In this document: positions 8,589-17,779 of the stretch, piece after piece
How the letters are laid out: every line of letters starts with the position of its first letter
How positions within the stretch are numbered: position 1 is the first letter of the stretch
From: an uncultured Prevotellaceae bacterium
GTDB taxonomy: Bacteria; Bacteroidota; Bacteroidia; Bacteroidales; Bacteroidaceae
Reading direction: 5' to 3'
Assembly (NCBI GenBank): GCA_947304115.1
Contig: CAMZAE010000005.1
Location: forward strand, 1-64,000
Length of the DNA: 64,000 bases
Program-made: the position numbers and the translations under genes
Notes under the pieces: model-generated
Seen by the model: only the letters and a program-made list of their open reading frames with translations
What the model was told of the DNA's origin: nothing
Databases searched by the model: none

Positions 8589-9896
8589 TCAGAAGTTATA
8601 TGTCAGCCCGAGACTGAACCATTCCTTGAACATCATAAAGGTGCCGCTCTCGGAGCGGTACTTCTCGTTACTGTTGTCGAAACGGGGATAGAGGTACAAT
8701 CTTGATGTAATGAGTTTTGTGATGCTAAACTCAACGGTGTTCTCCCATTCCCATATATTATAGGAGTAGTTGCTCATCCAATACACACGGCTTATCCATG
8801 CTATTTGCTTGCATATTTGCCATTTTGTGTTCAGTGTGACGTTGGGACCGAAGGTTATCTTCTGGTGCTTCCCCTCTTCAATGCCATATTTTGTGACGAG
8901 GTCGTCGTTCTTGACATAGATGATTTTCATGGCAAGAGGTGCGGCATTGAGCGTTCCGGTGAACTGCTTTTCCTTTCCCGCAGCGATTTCCCATTTCATA
9001 CCTGGGGCAATGGTCACTTCGAGCGGAGAAAGGATTTCGGAGGTTATCTCGTCGGAGTTCTTCTTGTAGTTGGGTGCAAGCTGTGTCTGGAGAATGACTT
9101 GGAGGGAGTAATACAGGCTTTTCCATGCCTTGTAGCCCGCATTGGTGGTATAGCGCAACAAATTGGTGGAGGGACGGAAGGTGCGGTTCTCGTCGGTTTC
9201 TGTCGTCTGGAAGCCAAGCTGGGCATCCAGGGTGTTCTCCCAACTGATTTTGCGCTGGTCGTTATAATTGGCGCGTAGCGTAAGAGCAAAGTTGCCCGTG
9301 AAGTTCGTCTCGCCGCCTTTATACCAGTTGTTCGAGAAATAGTTCTGTGTGAATTGCAGCGAGGTACTGCCCGAGAATTTCCAGAAATTAGGCCGTCGGG
9401 TAATGACTTCAACTGCCCCGTACATCGATGGCGTCAAGCTGGCTGCGGCAACCTTGTCGGCAAGTTTGTCGGAAGCCTTCAACTTGTCGTTCACGTCGCT
9501 GCGGATACTTGCTTGTCCCAAGATATCGCTTTCCGTCTGCCTTACCAACTGCGGTGCTCCTGTATAGAGAGAAGATAGCATTCTCCTGGAGGCAAAGAGC
9601 CGTTGTAACTGCATGTCGGAACTGGAGGTGCTTGTCTGGCTCATCATCTGATGGAGCGGCGAGCTATAGAGGGTGGGGCAGGAGAGGAGTTGGAAGTAAT
9701 AGGCGTTGGGCGTAAACGATGTCGGGATGTTGTTCAATGAGTCACGTTCCCTTGCCAGCGATTCGAGGGCTTGCAGGTAATTGTCCAGCAAGGAGAAGGA
9801 GTCGGCAGGTGCTTCCGTTTCTTCCTCTGTATTTATGGCACAATTGGCATTAAGAGCCATCGTGCAGATAAATAAAAGTGTTGTCAGGCGCTTCAT
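8589..9896 (-). CDS. DUF3078 outer-membrane protein
   Basis: ATG at 9896 is chosen because it gives a signal peptide ([20 protein letters not shown]) and lies 15 nt after a -7 box; longer in-frame starts would cross the promoter. The 435-aa product has a Q/S/T-rich N-terminal region and a C-terminal beta-strand domain with the DUF3078 hallmarks [20 protein letters not shown] and WYKGGETN. It ends in an aromatic residue (LGLTYNF), as outer-membrane beta-barrels do. Function is unknown in the family; a barrel in the outer membrane is inferred. It precedes engB by 7 nt. Confidence 0.88.
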   Translation of the reverse strand: MKRLTTLLFICTMALNANCAINTEEETEAPADSFSLLDNYLQALESLARERDSLNNIPTSFTPNAYYFQLLSCPTLYSSPLHQMMSQTSTSSSDMQLQRLFASRRMLSSLYTGAPQLVRQTESDILGQASIRSDVNDKLKASDKLADKVAAASLTPSMYGAVEVITRRPNFWKFSGSTSLQFTQNYFSNNWYKGGETNFTGNFALTLRANYNDQRKISWENTLDAQLGFQTTETDENRTFRPSTNLLRYTTNAGYKAWKSLYYSLQVILQTQLAPNYKKNSDEITSEILSPLEVTIAPGMKWEIAAGKEKQFTGTLNAAPLAMKIIYVKNDDLVTKYGIEEGKHQKITFGPNVTLNTKWQICKQIAWISRVYWMSNYSYNIWEWENTVEFSITKLITSRLYLYPRFDNSNEKYRSESGTFMMFKEWFSLGLTYNF

Positions 9897-9911
9897 TGTC
9901 CTAATTTTGTG

Positions 9912-9919
9912 CAAAGATA
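9912..9919 (-). promoter_or_regulatory. Promoter -7 box of DUF3078-engB unit
   Basis: TATCTTTG on the minus strand, 15 nt before the start at 9896. Confidence 0.75.
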
Positions 9920-9993
9920 GGACATTTAGTTCATAAAACATAATACATAATTCATAATTCTTCGGATTTAGCTCTAAATTCATATATTTTTTG

Positions 9994-10001
9994 TACCTTT
10001 G
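9994..10001 (+). promoter_or_regulatory. Promoter -7 box of yidC
   Basis: TACCTTTG. It ends 8 nt before an in-frame ATG at 10010 and 20 nt before ATG 10022, which favours the latter as the start. Confidence 0.8.
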
Positions 10002-10021
10002 CGCCCAAAATGTCAATACTT

Positions 10022-11875
10022 ATGGATAAGAACACAGTTACAGGATTTATACTCATCGCACTTGTTGTCATTGGCTTCAGTTGGTACAGCCAGCCGAGTC
10101 GTGAGGAATTGGAAGCTATGGCAAGGCAGGACAGCATTGCCGCTGCACAGCAGAAACAGATGGCAGAAGCGGAGGAAGAGGCCAAAGAGGTGGCCGCTTC
10201 TCCGGCAACGCCCGACAGCAGTGCCCTCTTCTTCGCAAATCGCCAGGGAGAGGGACAAGAGATAGTGCTCAAGAACAACAAGCTAAAGGTGACACTGAAC
10301 ACCTTGGGCGGCACCATACAGAATGCTGAGATTCTGGGCTTCAAGAGCCGTTGGTACGATGGTGATGTCATGCTGATGACAAGGAAGGATGCAGAGATGG
10401 TGTTCTCTTTGGCAGGCAAGCAGGAGAATATTATTAGCAAAGACATCTTCTTCACGCCTTTGGAACAGACAGACAGCAGCGTTACGATGGTTGCGGAGCA
10501 GGGAAGCAAACAGCTTGCCATCAGCTACCGCCTGCGCCCAGACTCCTATATGGTGGACATCTCGTTGCAGGCTACAGGTCTTGATGGCTTCTTCGCCCCC
10601 AACATGAAGACGATGGACATCAGTTGGACAGACCGCATCATGCAGCAGGAGAAAGGCTACGACTTCGAGAACCGATACAGCAGCCTCACCTATATGCGCA
10701 AGGACAAGGGCACAAAGAACCTCAGTGAAACCTCAGATGACACAAAAGAGCCGGAGGAAGCGCTCGAATGGATAGCCTTCAAGAACCAGTTCTTCAGCGC
10801 TGTGCTCATTGCTCCGCAGGATTTCACACAGGCACAACTCGCCAGCGTTCAGGAGACGGACAAGAAGAGCGGCTTCCTGAAGACTTACGAGGCACAGATG
10901 AAGACATTCTTCGATCCTACAGGCAGCAAGCCTACGGAACTGCAGATGTATCTTGGCCCTAACGACTACCACACCCTGCAGGCTCATAGCAAGATGAACA
11001 CGGCGGGAAAAGACTTGGAGTTGGAAGAACTGGTATATCTGGGCTGGCCGATTATGCGATGGATTAACCGCTGGTTCATCATGCCTCTCTTCGATTGGCT
11101 CAAACATGCGGGCTTGAACATGGGGCTGGTTCTCTTCCTGCTGACTGTTATCGTCAAGGTCTTTGTCTATCCCACACAGAAGAAGAGCTACATGAGCAGT
11201 GCCAAGATGCGTGTGCTCAAACCGAAGATTGACGAACTTGCCAAGCAATACCCCAATCCCGATCAGGCAATGCAGAAGCAGCAGGCTCAGATGCAACTCT
11301 ATAGCCAGTATGGTGTCAGTCCGATGGGCGGCTGTCTGCCAATGCTCATACAGATGCCTATCTGGATTGCCCTCTTCAACTTCATCCCTAATGCCATCGA
11401 CCTTCGCGGCGAGAGCTTCCTTTGGGCAGACGACCTGAGCGCTTACGACGACCTCATCCGCTGGGATGCCGACCTTTGGCTCATCGGCAACCACCTCAGC
11501 ATCTTCTGCATCCTCTTTAGTGCAACAAACCTCATCAACACTTGGATTTCGATGCGCCAGCAGCAGAACCAGTTCACAGGCGAACAGGCTCAGCAGATGA
11601 AGATGATGCAATGGATGATGTACCTCATGCCGCTGATGTTCTTCTTTATGTTCAACAACTACAGCAGTGGCTTGAGCTACTACTACTTCGTGTCCGGCTT
11701 AATCAGCATCCTTACGATGTGGTACTTGCGATGGTCAACTGATGACAAGAAGCTCCTTGCCGGGCTTGAGGCTTACTACCAGCAGCACAAGAACGATCCG
11801 AAGAAGGTTTCCGGCCTGCAGGCACGTCTCGAAGCTCTGCAGAAGATGCAGCAGGAACAGGCAAGGAAAAGATAA
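10022..11875 (+). CDS. yidC: Membrane protein insertase YidC
   Basis: The 617-aa product starts at ATG 10022 (MDKNTVTGFILIALVVIGFS), since the upstream ATG 10010 lies too close to the promoter. Layout: transmembrane helix 1 (about 5-22), a Glu/Ala-rich linker, a large periplasmic beta-supersandwich domain (about 65-340), and the C-terminal 60KD_IMP insertase core (about 355-580). The core includes FVYPTQKKSYMSSAKMRVL and YGVSPMGGCLPMLIQMPIW. YidC inserts and folds inner-membrane proteins with or without SecYEG. It ends in a Gln/Lys-rich basic tail. The lipoprotein peptidase gene follows after a 54-bp repeat-filled gap and may be co-transcribed. Confidence 0.96.
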   Translation: MDKNTVTGFILIALVVIGFSWYSQPSREELEAMARQDSIAAAQQKQMAEAEEEAKEVAASPATPDSSALFFANRQGEGQEIVLKNNKLKVTLNTLGGTIQNAEILGFKSRWYDGDVMLMTRKDAEMVFSLAGKQENIISKDIFFTPLEQTDSSVTMVAEQGSKQLAISYRLRPDSYMVDISLQATGLDGFFAPNMKTMDISWTDRIMQQEKGYDFENRYSSLTYMRKDKGTKNLSETSDDTKEPEEALEWIAFKNQFFSAVLIAPQDFTQAQLASVQETDKKSGFLKTYEAQMKTFFDPTGSKPTELQMYLGPNDYHTLQAHSKMNTAGKDLELEELVYLGWPIMRWINRWFIMPLFDWLKHAGLNMGLVLFLLTVIVKVFVYPTQKKSYMSSAKMRVLKPKIDELAKQYPNPDQAMQKQQAQMQLYSQYGVSPMGGCLPMLIQMPIWIALFNFIPNAIDLRGESFLWADDLSAYDDLIRWDADLWLIGNHLSIFCILFSATNLINTWISMRQQQNQFTGEQAQQMKMMQWMMYLMPLMFFFMFNNYSSGLSYYYFVSGLISILTMWYLRWSTDDKKLLAGLEAYYQQHKNDPKKVSGLQARLEALQKMQQEQARKR

Positions 11876-11876
11876 G

Positions 11877-11928
11877 ATGGATTATGGATTAGAGATTAAG
11901 GATTAAGGATTAGGGTTTAGTTGTAAAT
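11877..11928. repeat. GGATTAA-type heptamer repeat
   Basis: GGATTATGGATTAGAGATTAAG and similar degenerate units of about 7 bp fill the gap between yidC and the peptidase gene. A related tract is at 54548-54586. Confidence 0.6.
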
Positions 11929-11929
11929 T

Positions 11930-14170
11930 ATGAATTATAAATTGTTTATGGCAGCGGCTCTATTGTGTGCAGCTTGTGGGACACAAAAGGAAAGCGACAA
12001 GGTGTATATCGAAAGGCAAACCATACAACTGGAAGGCGACTTGATGACGCCGGAGGCACTTTGGGCAATGAGCCGCATCGGTGGCTACCAAGCTTCGCCC
12101 GACGGCAAGCACATCGTCTTCCAAATGGGTTATTACAGCGTGGTGGAGAACAAAAGTCACCAAGTGCTTTGGATGATGAATGCAGATGGCAGCGAACAGA
12201 AGCAACTGACAGAAGATGCCGAGAACGAGACTGACGCACAATGGCTAGACAATGAAACCATCGCTTTCCTAAGGGAAGGAGAGGTTTGGAAGATGGGCTT
12301 GAATGGCAATGGACGCAAGCAAATGTCCGAGACAGAAGGCAAGGTGGAAGGTTTCCTGTTCTCGCCAGACCGCCAGAAGGTCATCCTTTTGAAGAGCATC
12401 GACTTTAACGAGATTATCCAGAAGAATCCCGACGACCTGCCCAAAGCTACAGGCCGCGTGGTCAACGACCTCATGTATCGTCACTGGGACCATTATGTAG
12501 AGAGCATCCAGCATCCATTCCTCGCTTCTGTAGGTCGCGATGGCATCGCTACAGACGGGACGGACATCCTCGAAGGCGAGCCTTACGAATGCCCGATGGA
12601 GCCTTTCGGCGGTATCGAGCAGTTGGCTTGGAGTCCAGACTCGAAGTTCATTGCCTTCACTTGTCGTTGCAAGACAGGCTTGGAGTATAGCATTTCGACG
12701 GACTCTGATATTTTCCTTTATGACGTGGAAGCTCGTGACCTTAACAACTACGAGCACACAAAGAACCTTTGTAAGCCATTCAATGAGTTTGGGATTCAGC
12801 CCTGTGCGGCAATGGCTTATCATGGCGACGGGAAGCAATTGAATCCTACTAAGACACTTAAAGACCAGGAAATCAACGTGAAGTTAAAGGACCAGAACGT
12901 CGGCTATGACATCAATCCCAAGTTCTCTCCCGACGGACGCTACGTTGCCTGGCTCTCAATGGAACGCGATGGCTATGAAAGCGACCGCCAGCGTCTTTGT
13001 ATCTACGACCTCAAGGAGAACACCAAGACCTATGTTACGGAGAGCTTCGATTCGAGTGTCGATGACTTCTGCTGGGCGCCCGACTCCTATACATTATATT
13101 ATATAGGTGTTTGGCACGCCACAGAGAACCTCTACAAAACAAACCTAAAGGGCGAAGTGGAACAACTCACAGAGGACTGGGCCGACTTCGGTTCTTTGCA
13201 AATGCTTAATGACAAGGAGCTTGTTGCAGAACGCCACAGCTTCACAGCGCCTGCCGACCTTTATGTGGTGACGCCAGGCTGCCCCCTCCCAACCTCCCCC
13301 GATGGGGAGGAGGGAACCCAGATAAAGCAGATTACCGAAGTGAACAAAGACATCCTCGACCAATTGGCAAAGCCTTCTGTAGAAGAGCGTTGGGTGAAGA
13401 CCACCGACGGGAAGGACATGCTTTATTGGATTATCCTGCCGCCTCATTTCGACCATAATAAGAAATATCCCACTTTGCTTTTCTGCGAAGGTGGTCCTCA
13501 GAGTGCTGTCTCGCAGTTTTGGAGCTACCGTTGGAACTTTATGATTATGGCTTCGCAAGGTTATGTGGTGATTGCCCCGAACCGTCGCGGTGTGCCGGGC
13601 TTCGGGCAGGAATGGCTCGAAGAAATCAGCGGCGACTGGACGGGACAGTGCATGAAGGACTATCTCTCCGCCATCGACGATGCCGCCGAGGATCTTCCAT
13701 ACGTCGATAAAGACCGTTTGGGTGCCGTTGGCGCTTCGTTTGGAGGCTTCTCGGTCTATTATCTTGCAAGCCATCACGAAGGCCGCTTCAAGTGCTTCAT
13801 TGCCCACGACGGTGCTTTCAACCTCGAGGCGATGTACACCGAGACAGAGGAAAACTGGTTCTCCAATTGGGAGTACGACGATGCCTATTGGAACAAAGAC
13901 CAGACGGCTCGTGCCCGCCGTACCTACGAGAACTCGCCGCACCGCTTCGTTGACAAGTGGGACACGCCCATCCTCTGCATTCATGGCGAGAAGGACTACC
14001 GCATCAATGCCACGCAGGGCATGTCGGCGTTCAACGCCGCCCGCATGAGAGGCATCGAAGCCCAGTTGCTTATCTTCCCGGACGAGAACCATTGGGTGCT
14101 CAAACCACAGAACGGCATCCTTTGGCAAAGGACTTATTTCGCTTGGCTCGACCGCTGGCTCAAGGACTAA
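11930..14170 (+). CDS. S9-family peptidase (DPP/acylaminoacyl-peptidase type), probable lipoprotein
   Basis: A 746-aa protein. The N-terminal signal LFMAAALLCAACG has a plausible lipobox Cys at residue 16. A WD40-like beta-propeller (about 40-450) contains ISRIGGYQASPDGKHIVF and SPDGRYVAWLSM. The C-terminal alpha/beta hydrolase domain carries nucleophile Ser603 (GASFGG), Asp689 (GEKDY) and His721 (ENHW). The family releases di- or oligopeptides from N-termini, here probably in the periplasm, which suits the peptide transporter nearby. An unusual in-frame segment, GCPLPTSPDGEEGTQ (near residue 453), is encoded by a GC-rich hairpin repeat and sits between propeller and hydrolase. Confidence 0.93.
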   Translation: MNYKLFMAAALLCAACGTQKESDKVYIERQTIQLEGDLMTPEALWAMSRIGGYQASPDGKHIVFQMGYYSVVENKSHQVLWMMNADGSEQKQLTEDAENETDAQWLDNETIAFLREGEVWKMGLNGNGRKQMSETEGKVEGFLFSPDRQKVILLKSIDFNEIIQKNPDDLPKATGRVVNDLMYRHWDHYVESIQHPFLASVGRDGIATDGTDILEGEPYECPMEPFGGIEQLAWSPDSKFIAFTCRCKTGLEYSISTDSDIFLYDVEARDLNNYEHTKNLCKPFNEFGIQPCAAMAYHGDGKQLNPTKTLKDQEINVKLKDQNVGYDINPKFSPDGRYVAWLSMERDGYESDRQRLCIYDLKENTKTYVTESFDSSVDDFCWAPDSYTLYYIGVWHATENLYKTNLKGEVEQLTEDWADFGSLQMLNDKELVAERHSFTAPADLYVVTPGCPLPTSPDGEEGTQIKQITEVNKDILDQLAKPSVEERWVKTTDGKDMLYWIILPPHFDHNKKYPTLLFCEGGPQSAVSQFWSYRWNFMIMASQGYVVIAPNRRGVPGFGQEWLEEISGDWTGQCMKDYLSAIDDAAEDLPYVDKDRLGAVGASFGGFSVYYLASHHEGRFKCFIAHDGAFNLEAMYTETEENWFSNWEYDDAYWNKDQTARARRTYENSPHRFVDKWDTPILCIHGEKDYRINATQGMSAFNAARMRGIEAQLLIFPDENHWVLKPQNGILWQRTYFAWLDRWLKD
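13279..13316. repeat. GC-rich hairpin element inside peptidase gene
   Basis: GCTGCCCCCTCCC is followed by CCTCCCC-CGAT-GGGGAGG. It is translated in phase as a Pro/Gly/Glu-rich loop and shares GCTGCCCCCTC with the element at 652. Confidence 0.55.
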
Positions 14171-14171
14171 T

Positions 14172-14213
14172 TCGTCATAACGAAATAACGATATAACGTA
14201 ATCACGAAATACT
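14172..14213. repeat. AACGAAAT-type octamer repeat
   Basis: CGTCATAACGAAATAACGAT followed by degenerate TAACGTAA/TCACGAAA units fills the gap before the MFS gene. The same class is at 58204-58254. Confidence 0.55.
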
Positions 14214-15839
14214 ATGACACAAGCAATTCAAAAGACTCTCCGTGACAGCGCCGGTATGCGTTGGACAGCTTTGCTGCTTTTGGCCCTTGCCATGTTCTGC
14301 AGCTACATCTTCATGGACATCCTCTCTCCCATTAAAGACTTGATGCAAGAAACAAGAGGTTGGGACTCCACAGCCTTCGGAACGATGCAAGGCTCCGAGG
14401 TGTTTCTCAATGTCTTTGCCTTCTTCCTTATCTTCGCAGGCATCATCTTGGACAAGATGGGTGTTCGCTTCACGATGATTCTCTCAGCCGCAGTCATGTT
14501 TGTCGGTGCCTGCATCAAGTGGTACGCCGTTGATGAGGCTTTCATTGGAAGTGGTCTGGAGACTTGGTTCAACAGCCATTTGAACTATATTCCTGTGTTC
14601 GACGAACTCGGCGTCTCGCCTTTCTATGAGGGGATGCCCGCCTCGGCCAAGTTTGCTGCTTGTGGCTTTATGATATTCGGCTGTGGCGTGGAGATGGCCG
14701 GCATTACCGTCAGCAGGGGAATTGTCAAGTGGTTCAAGGGCAGGGAGATGGCTTTGGCAATGGGCAGTGAGATGGCTCTGGCCCGTCTCGGTGTTGCGAC
14801 CTGCATGATATTCTCGCCCTTCTTTGCCCGTCTTGGAGGCCAGGTGAGTGTCAGCCGCTCGGTGGCTTTTGGTGTGGTGCTGATGTGCATAGCCCTCATT
14901 ATGAGTATTGTCTATTTCTTTATGGACAGAAAGCTCGACGCACAGACAGGCGAGGCAGAGGAGAAGGACGACCCCTTCAAGCTCAGCGACCTTGGGCAGA
15001 TTCTCACCAGTAGCGGTTTCTGGCTTGTCGCCCTGCTTTGCGTGCTCTATTACAGCGCCATCTTCCCCTTCCAGAAGTATGCTGTGAATATGCTGCAATG
15101 CAACCTCACACTGGTGGCTCCCGATGCCTATTCCTTCTGGGCCAGTGACAACGTCACCATCATACAGTACGTCATCATGCTGTTTGTCGCAGCAGCAGGC
15201 TTTTCCAGCAACTTCCAGAAAAAGGCAGGCATGAAGTACGGTTTGCTGGGACTCAGCATCCTTGCGCTCGTTGCCTATTGCTATATGGGCTTCATGCGAC
15301 AGTCGGCAGAGAGCATCTTCGCGGTCTTCCCGCTGTTGGCTGTGCTCATCACGCCCATCCTCGGCTCCTATGTTGACCACAAGGGAAAGGCAGCCACGAT
15401 GCTGATTCTGGGTTCGTTGCTGCTCATCTTCTGCCATCTGACCTTTGCCTTCGTACTGCCTTTCTTCAAAGGCTCGGCCATAGGCGGCATTGCAATTGCC
15501 TACATTACAATTCTGATACTTGGCTCCAGTTTCTCCCTTGTGCCCGCATCGTTGTGGCCTTCCGTTCCGAAGCTGGTCGATGCCAAGGTCATAGGTTCCG
15601 CTTATGCTCTTATCTTCTGGATTCAGAACATCGGTCTCTGGCTCTTCCCCTTGCTCATTGGCAAGGTGCTCGATGCCACAAATCCTGGAGTCACAGACCC
15701 GACGAAGTTCGACTACACCGCTCCGCTCGTCATGCTCGCCAGCCTTGGCGTCGCCGCCCTTGTGTTAGGGTTCGTACTCAAAGTCGTTGACAAGAAGAAA
15801 GGTCTCGGCCTGGAAGAGGCTAACATATCTCAGCAATGA
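14214..15839 (+). CDS. MFS transporter
   Basis: A 541-aa protein with about 12 transmembrane helices. An MFS motif-A-like loop follows helix 2 (LDKMGVRF), and the second half has an equivalent SYVDHKGKAATML loop. A long insert between helices 3 and 4 (residues about 100-150) and a cytoplasmic linker (DAQTGEAEEKDD) between the halves are visible. The architecture resembles the MFSD1-like branch rather than sugar or drug exporters, so substrate is uncertain. Its stop overlaps the mscS start by 4 nt (ATGA), so the two are translationally coupled. Confidence 0.85.
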   Translation: MTQAIQKTLRDSAGMRWTALLLLALAMFCSYIFMDILSPIKDLMQETRGWDSTAFGTMQGSEVFLNVFAFFLIFAGIILDKMGVRFTMILSAAVMFVGACIKWYAVDEAFIGSGLETWFNSHLNYIPVFDELGVSPFYEGMPASAKFAACGFMIFGCGVEMAGITVSRGIVKWFKGREMALAMGSEMALARLGVATCMIFSPFFARLGGQVSVSRSVAFGVVLMCIALIMSIVYFFMDRKLDAQTGEAEEKDDPFKLSDLGQILTSSGFWLVALLCVLYYSAIFPFQKYAVNMLQCNLTLVAPDAYSFWASDNVTIIQYVIMLFVAAAGFSSNFQKKAGMKYGLLGLSILALVAYCYMGFMRQSAESIFAVFPLLAVLITPILGSYVDHKGKAATMLILGSLLLIFCHLTFAFVLPFFKGSAIGGIAIAYITILILGSSFSLVPASLWPSVPKLVDAKVIGSAYALIFWIQNIGLWLFPLLIGKVLDATNPGVTDPTKFDYTAPLVMLASLGVAALVLGFVLKVVDKKKGLGLEEANISQQ

Positions 15840-17608
15840 AAAGCATCCTGCGAAAGCGTTTCTTGACTTGCTGCCTTTGGATTTGTGTGGCAAGTCTTTG
15901 GGCACAAGCTCCCGACGATACCATTCAACAGGCTGAGGACTCTGTCGTCAGCAGCCTTGTCAGCCAGATTCAAGACCTTAGTTCGCAACTCCAGGACATG
16001 AACATGCAGAACATCATGCTCCAGGAGGAGTTGCAGCGCACGGGGCGCAAGGTGATGATGGACTCCATCTCCCTTGCCAACCGTATGCGACTTATCGACT
16101 CGCTTCGTGCCCTCACGCCTGGCGCTCCTTTGGTTGTGGACAAGGATACCTTGCTGCGCCTTTATGCCCGCAGGGGCGGACTTACTCCCGAATTGCGCGT
16201 AGAGGCGGCAGAGGAGAAGCTACATGGCCTGGGACACCGCCTGACTTTGCGTGCCGACACCCTCTATGTCTTTGAAGGTGATTATTCCTCGGATATCATG
16301 GGCGGCGGCGAGGTGGTCCTCAGCGTTACCGACATTGACGGCCTTTGGGCAGGCAAGCCCCGTGCGGAACTGGCCGCAGAATATACAAAACTGTTACAGG
16401 CCAAAGTGGACGAGATGCACGAGGAGTACGGCCTGCGCCGCAAGCTCTGGGGGATGGCCCTGGCTGGGGTAATCATCATTACTCAGATATTCCTCCTTGT
16501 CCTGACCAACCGTCTCTTCCTCCGTTGGAAGAAGCATGTCATGCGTCGTGTTGTGCGTCGCCTTAACCCCATTGTGCTCAAGGACTACGAGTTCCTCAAT
16601 ATCCACAAGCAGGGCATCATCGTAATGACACTCTACAAGGTGCTGCGCTACTTCCTCATCCTGCTTCAGTTGTTTGTCACCATACCCCTGCTCTTTTCCA
16701 TCTTCCCGGAGACAGAGACACTGACCTACACCATCCTTGGCTACATCTGGAACCCCTTTAAGGACATCCTTCTGTCCATTGTGAACTATGTCCCCAAGCT
16801 CTGCCAGATTATTGTCATCTGGTTCTGTTTCCACTATCTGCTGCGACTCATCCGCTATTTTGCCGACGAGATAGAGTTGGAGCATCTGAAGATAAACGGC
16901 TTCTATCCCGATTGGGCCAAACCCACTTACTACATTCTCCGCGTCCTGCTCTGTTCGTTGATGGTTGTGATGATTTGGCCCTTGTTGCCAAGCAGCAATT
17001 CTCAGGTTTTCCAAGGCGTCTCGGTCTTCATCGGCCTTGTCGTGTCACTCGGCTCCACTTCCATCATCGGCAACCTCATGGCCGGCTTAGTGATGACCTA
17101 CATGCGCCCCTTCCGCATCGGCGACTTCATAAAAGTGGGCGACACCATCGGCGAAGTCATAGAAAAAACGGTGCTTGTCACCCGCATCCGCACGCGCAAG
17201 AACGAGGTTGTCACCATACAGAACTCCAGCCTTATGGGTTCTCAGACAAGCAACTTCACCATGGCGGCCAAGAACTTCGGCCTCATCGTCCATACGAAAG
17301 TCACCATCGGTTACGATGTGCCTTGGCAGAAGATCAAGGAAATCATGGAGAGTGCCGCCCTTGCCACCCCAGGCGTGAAGCACAAGCCGCATCCCTTTAT
17401 GATGATTACAGCCCTCAACGACTTCTATGTTGAGTATGAGATAAATGCCTATACAGAGGATGCGGTGAAGCTCCCGGCTGTTTATTCCTCTCTTCATGCC
17501 AACCTGCTCAAGCGCTTCTTCGAGGAGGGCGTAGAAATCATGTCGCCACACATCTATGCCCGACGCGACGGCATCGATGTGCAAATGCCCGAAGAGTTCA
17601 AGGCATAA
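15836..17608 (+). CDS. MscS-family mechanosensitive channel
   Basis: A 590-aa protein. A signal peptide (residues 1-22) precedes a periplasmic region with a coiled coil (about 30-75). Transmembrane helices follow at about 205-225, 260-295, 310-335 and 365-415, then the MscS pore/beta domain with SLGSTSIIGNLMAGLVMTYM, FRIGDFIKVGDTIGEV and IQNSSLMGSQTSNF, and an alpha/beta cytosolic domain. It releases solutes during hypo-osmotic stress. The start ATG overlaps the TGA of the MFS gene, an ATGA junction. Confidence 0.93.
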   Translation: MKSILRKRFLTCCLWICVASLWAQAPDDTIQQAEDSVVSSLVSQIQDLSSQLQDMNMQNIMLQEELQRTGRKVMMDSISLANRMRLIDSLRALTPGAPLVVDKDTLLRLYARRGGLTPELRVEAAEEKLHGLGHRLTLRADTLYVFEGDYSSDIMGGGEVVLSVTDIDGLWAGKPRAELAAEYTKLLQAKVDEMHEEYGLRRKLWGMALAGVIIITQIFLLVLTNRLFLRWKKHVMRRVVRRLNPIVLKDYEFLNIHKQGIIVMTLYKVLRYFLILLQLFVTIPLLFSIFPETETLTYTILGYIWNPFKDILLSIVNYVPKLCQIIVIWFCFHYLLRLIRYFADEIELEHLKINGFYPDWAKPTYYILRVLLCSLMVVMIWPLLPSSNSQVFQGVSVFIGLVVSLGSTSIIGNLMAGLVMTYMRPFRIGDFIKVGDTIGEVIEKTVLVTRIRTRKNEVVTIQNSSLMGSQTSNFTMAAKNFGLIVHTKVTIGYDVPWQKIKEIMESAALATPGVKHKPHPFMMITALNDFYVEYEINAYTEDAVKLPAVYSSLHANLLKRFFEEGVEIMSPHIYARRDGIDVQMPEEFKA

Positions 17609-17731
17609 TAGGCTGCCTTTTGCTTTCCCTTCTTGCGAGAACTTTTATGAGGCATAGGGAGAAAAGGATTTTTCTGCTGAAGAAAACGATATTTTTCCCC
17701 AAAAACATACCCGTTATTCGAAAAAAACGTG

Positions 17732-17739
17732 TATATTTG
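17732..17739 (+). promoter_or_regulatory. Promoter -7 box of three-repeat secreted protein gene
   Basis: TATATTTG, 40 nt before ATG 17780. Confidence 0.75.
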
Positions 17740-17779
17740 CCGCAGAAAGGAAACGAAACAAATAAACACGTTGAAGACC

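Noticed and set aside
14484-15437. 317-codon open frame antisense to the MFS gene, and similar antisense frames in lysS and the TPR gene
   Set aside because: Mirror frames of strongly biased genes; no start signals or promoter boxes of their own.
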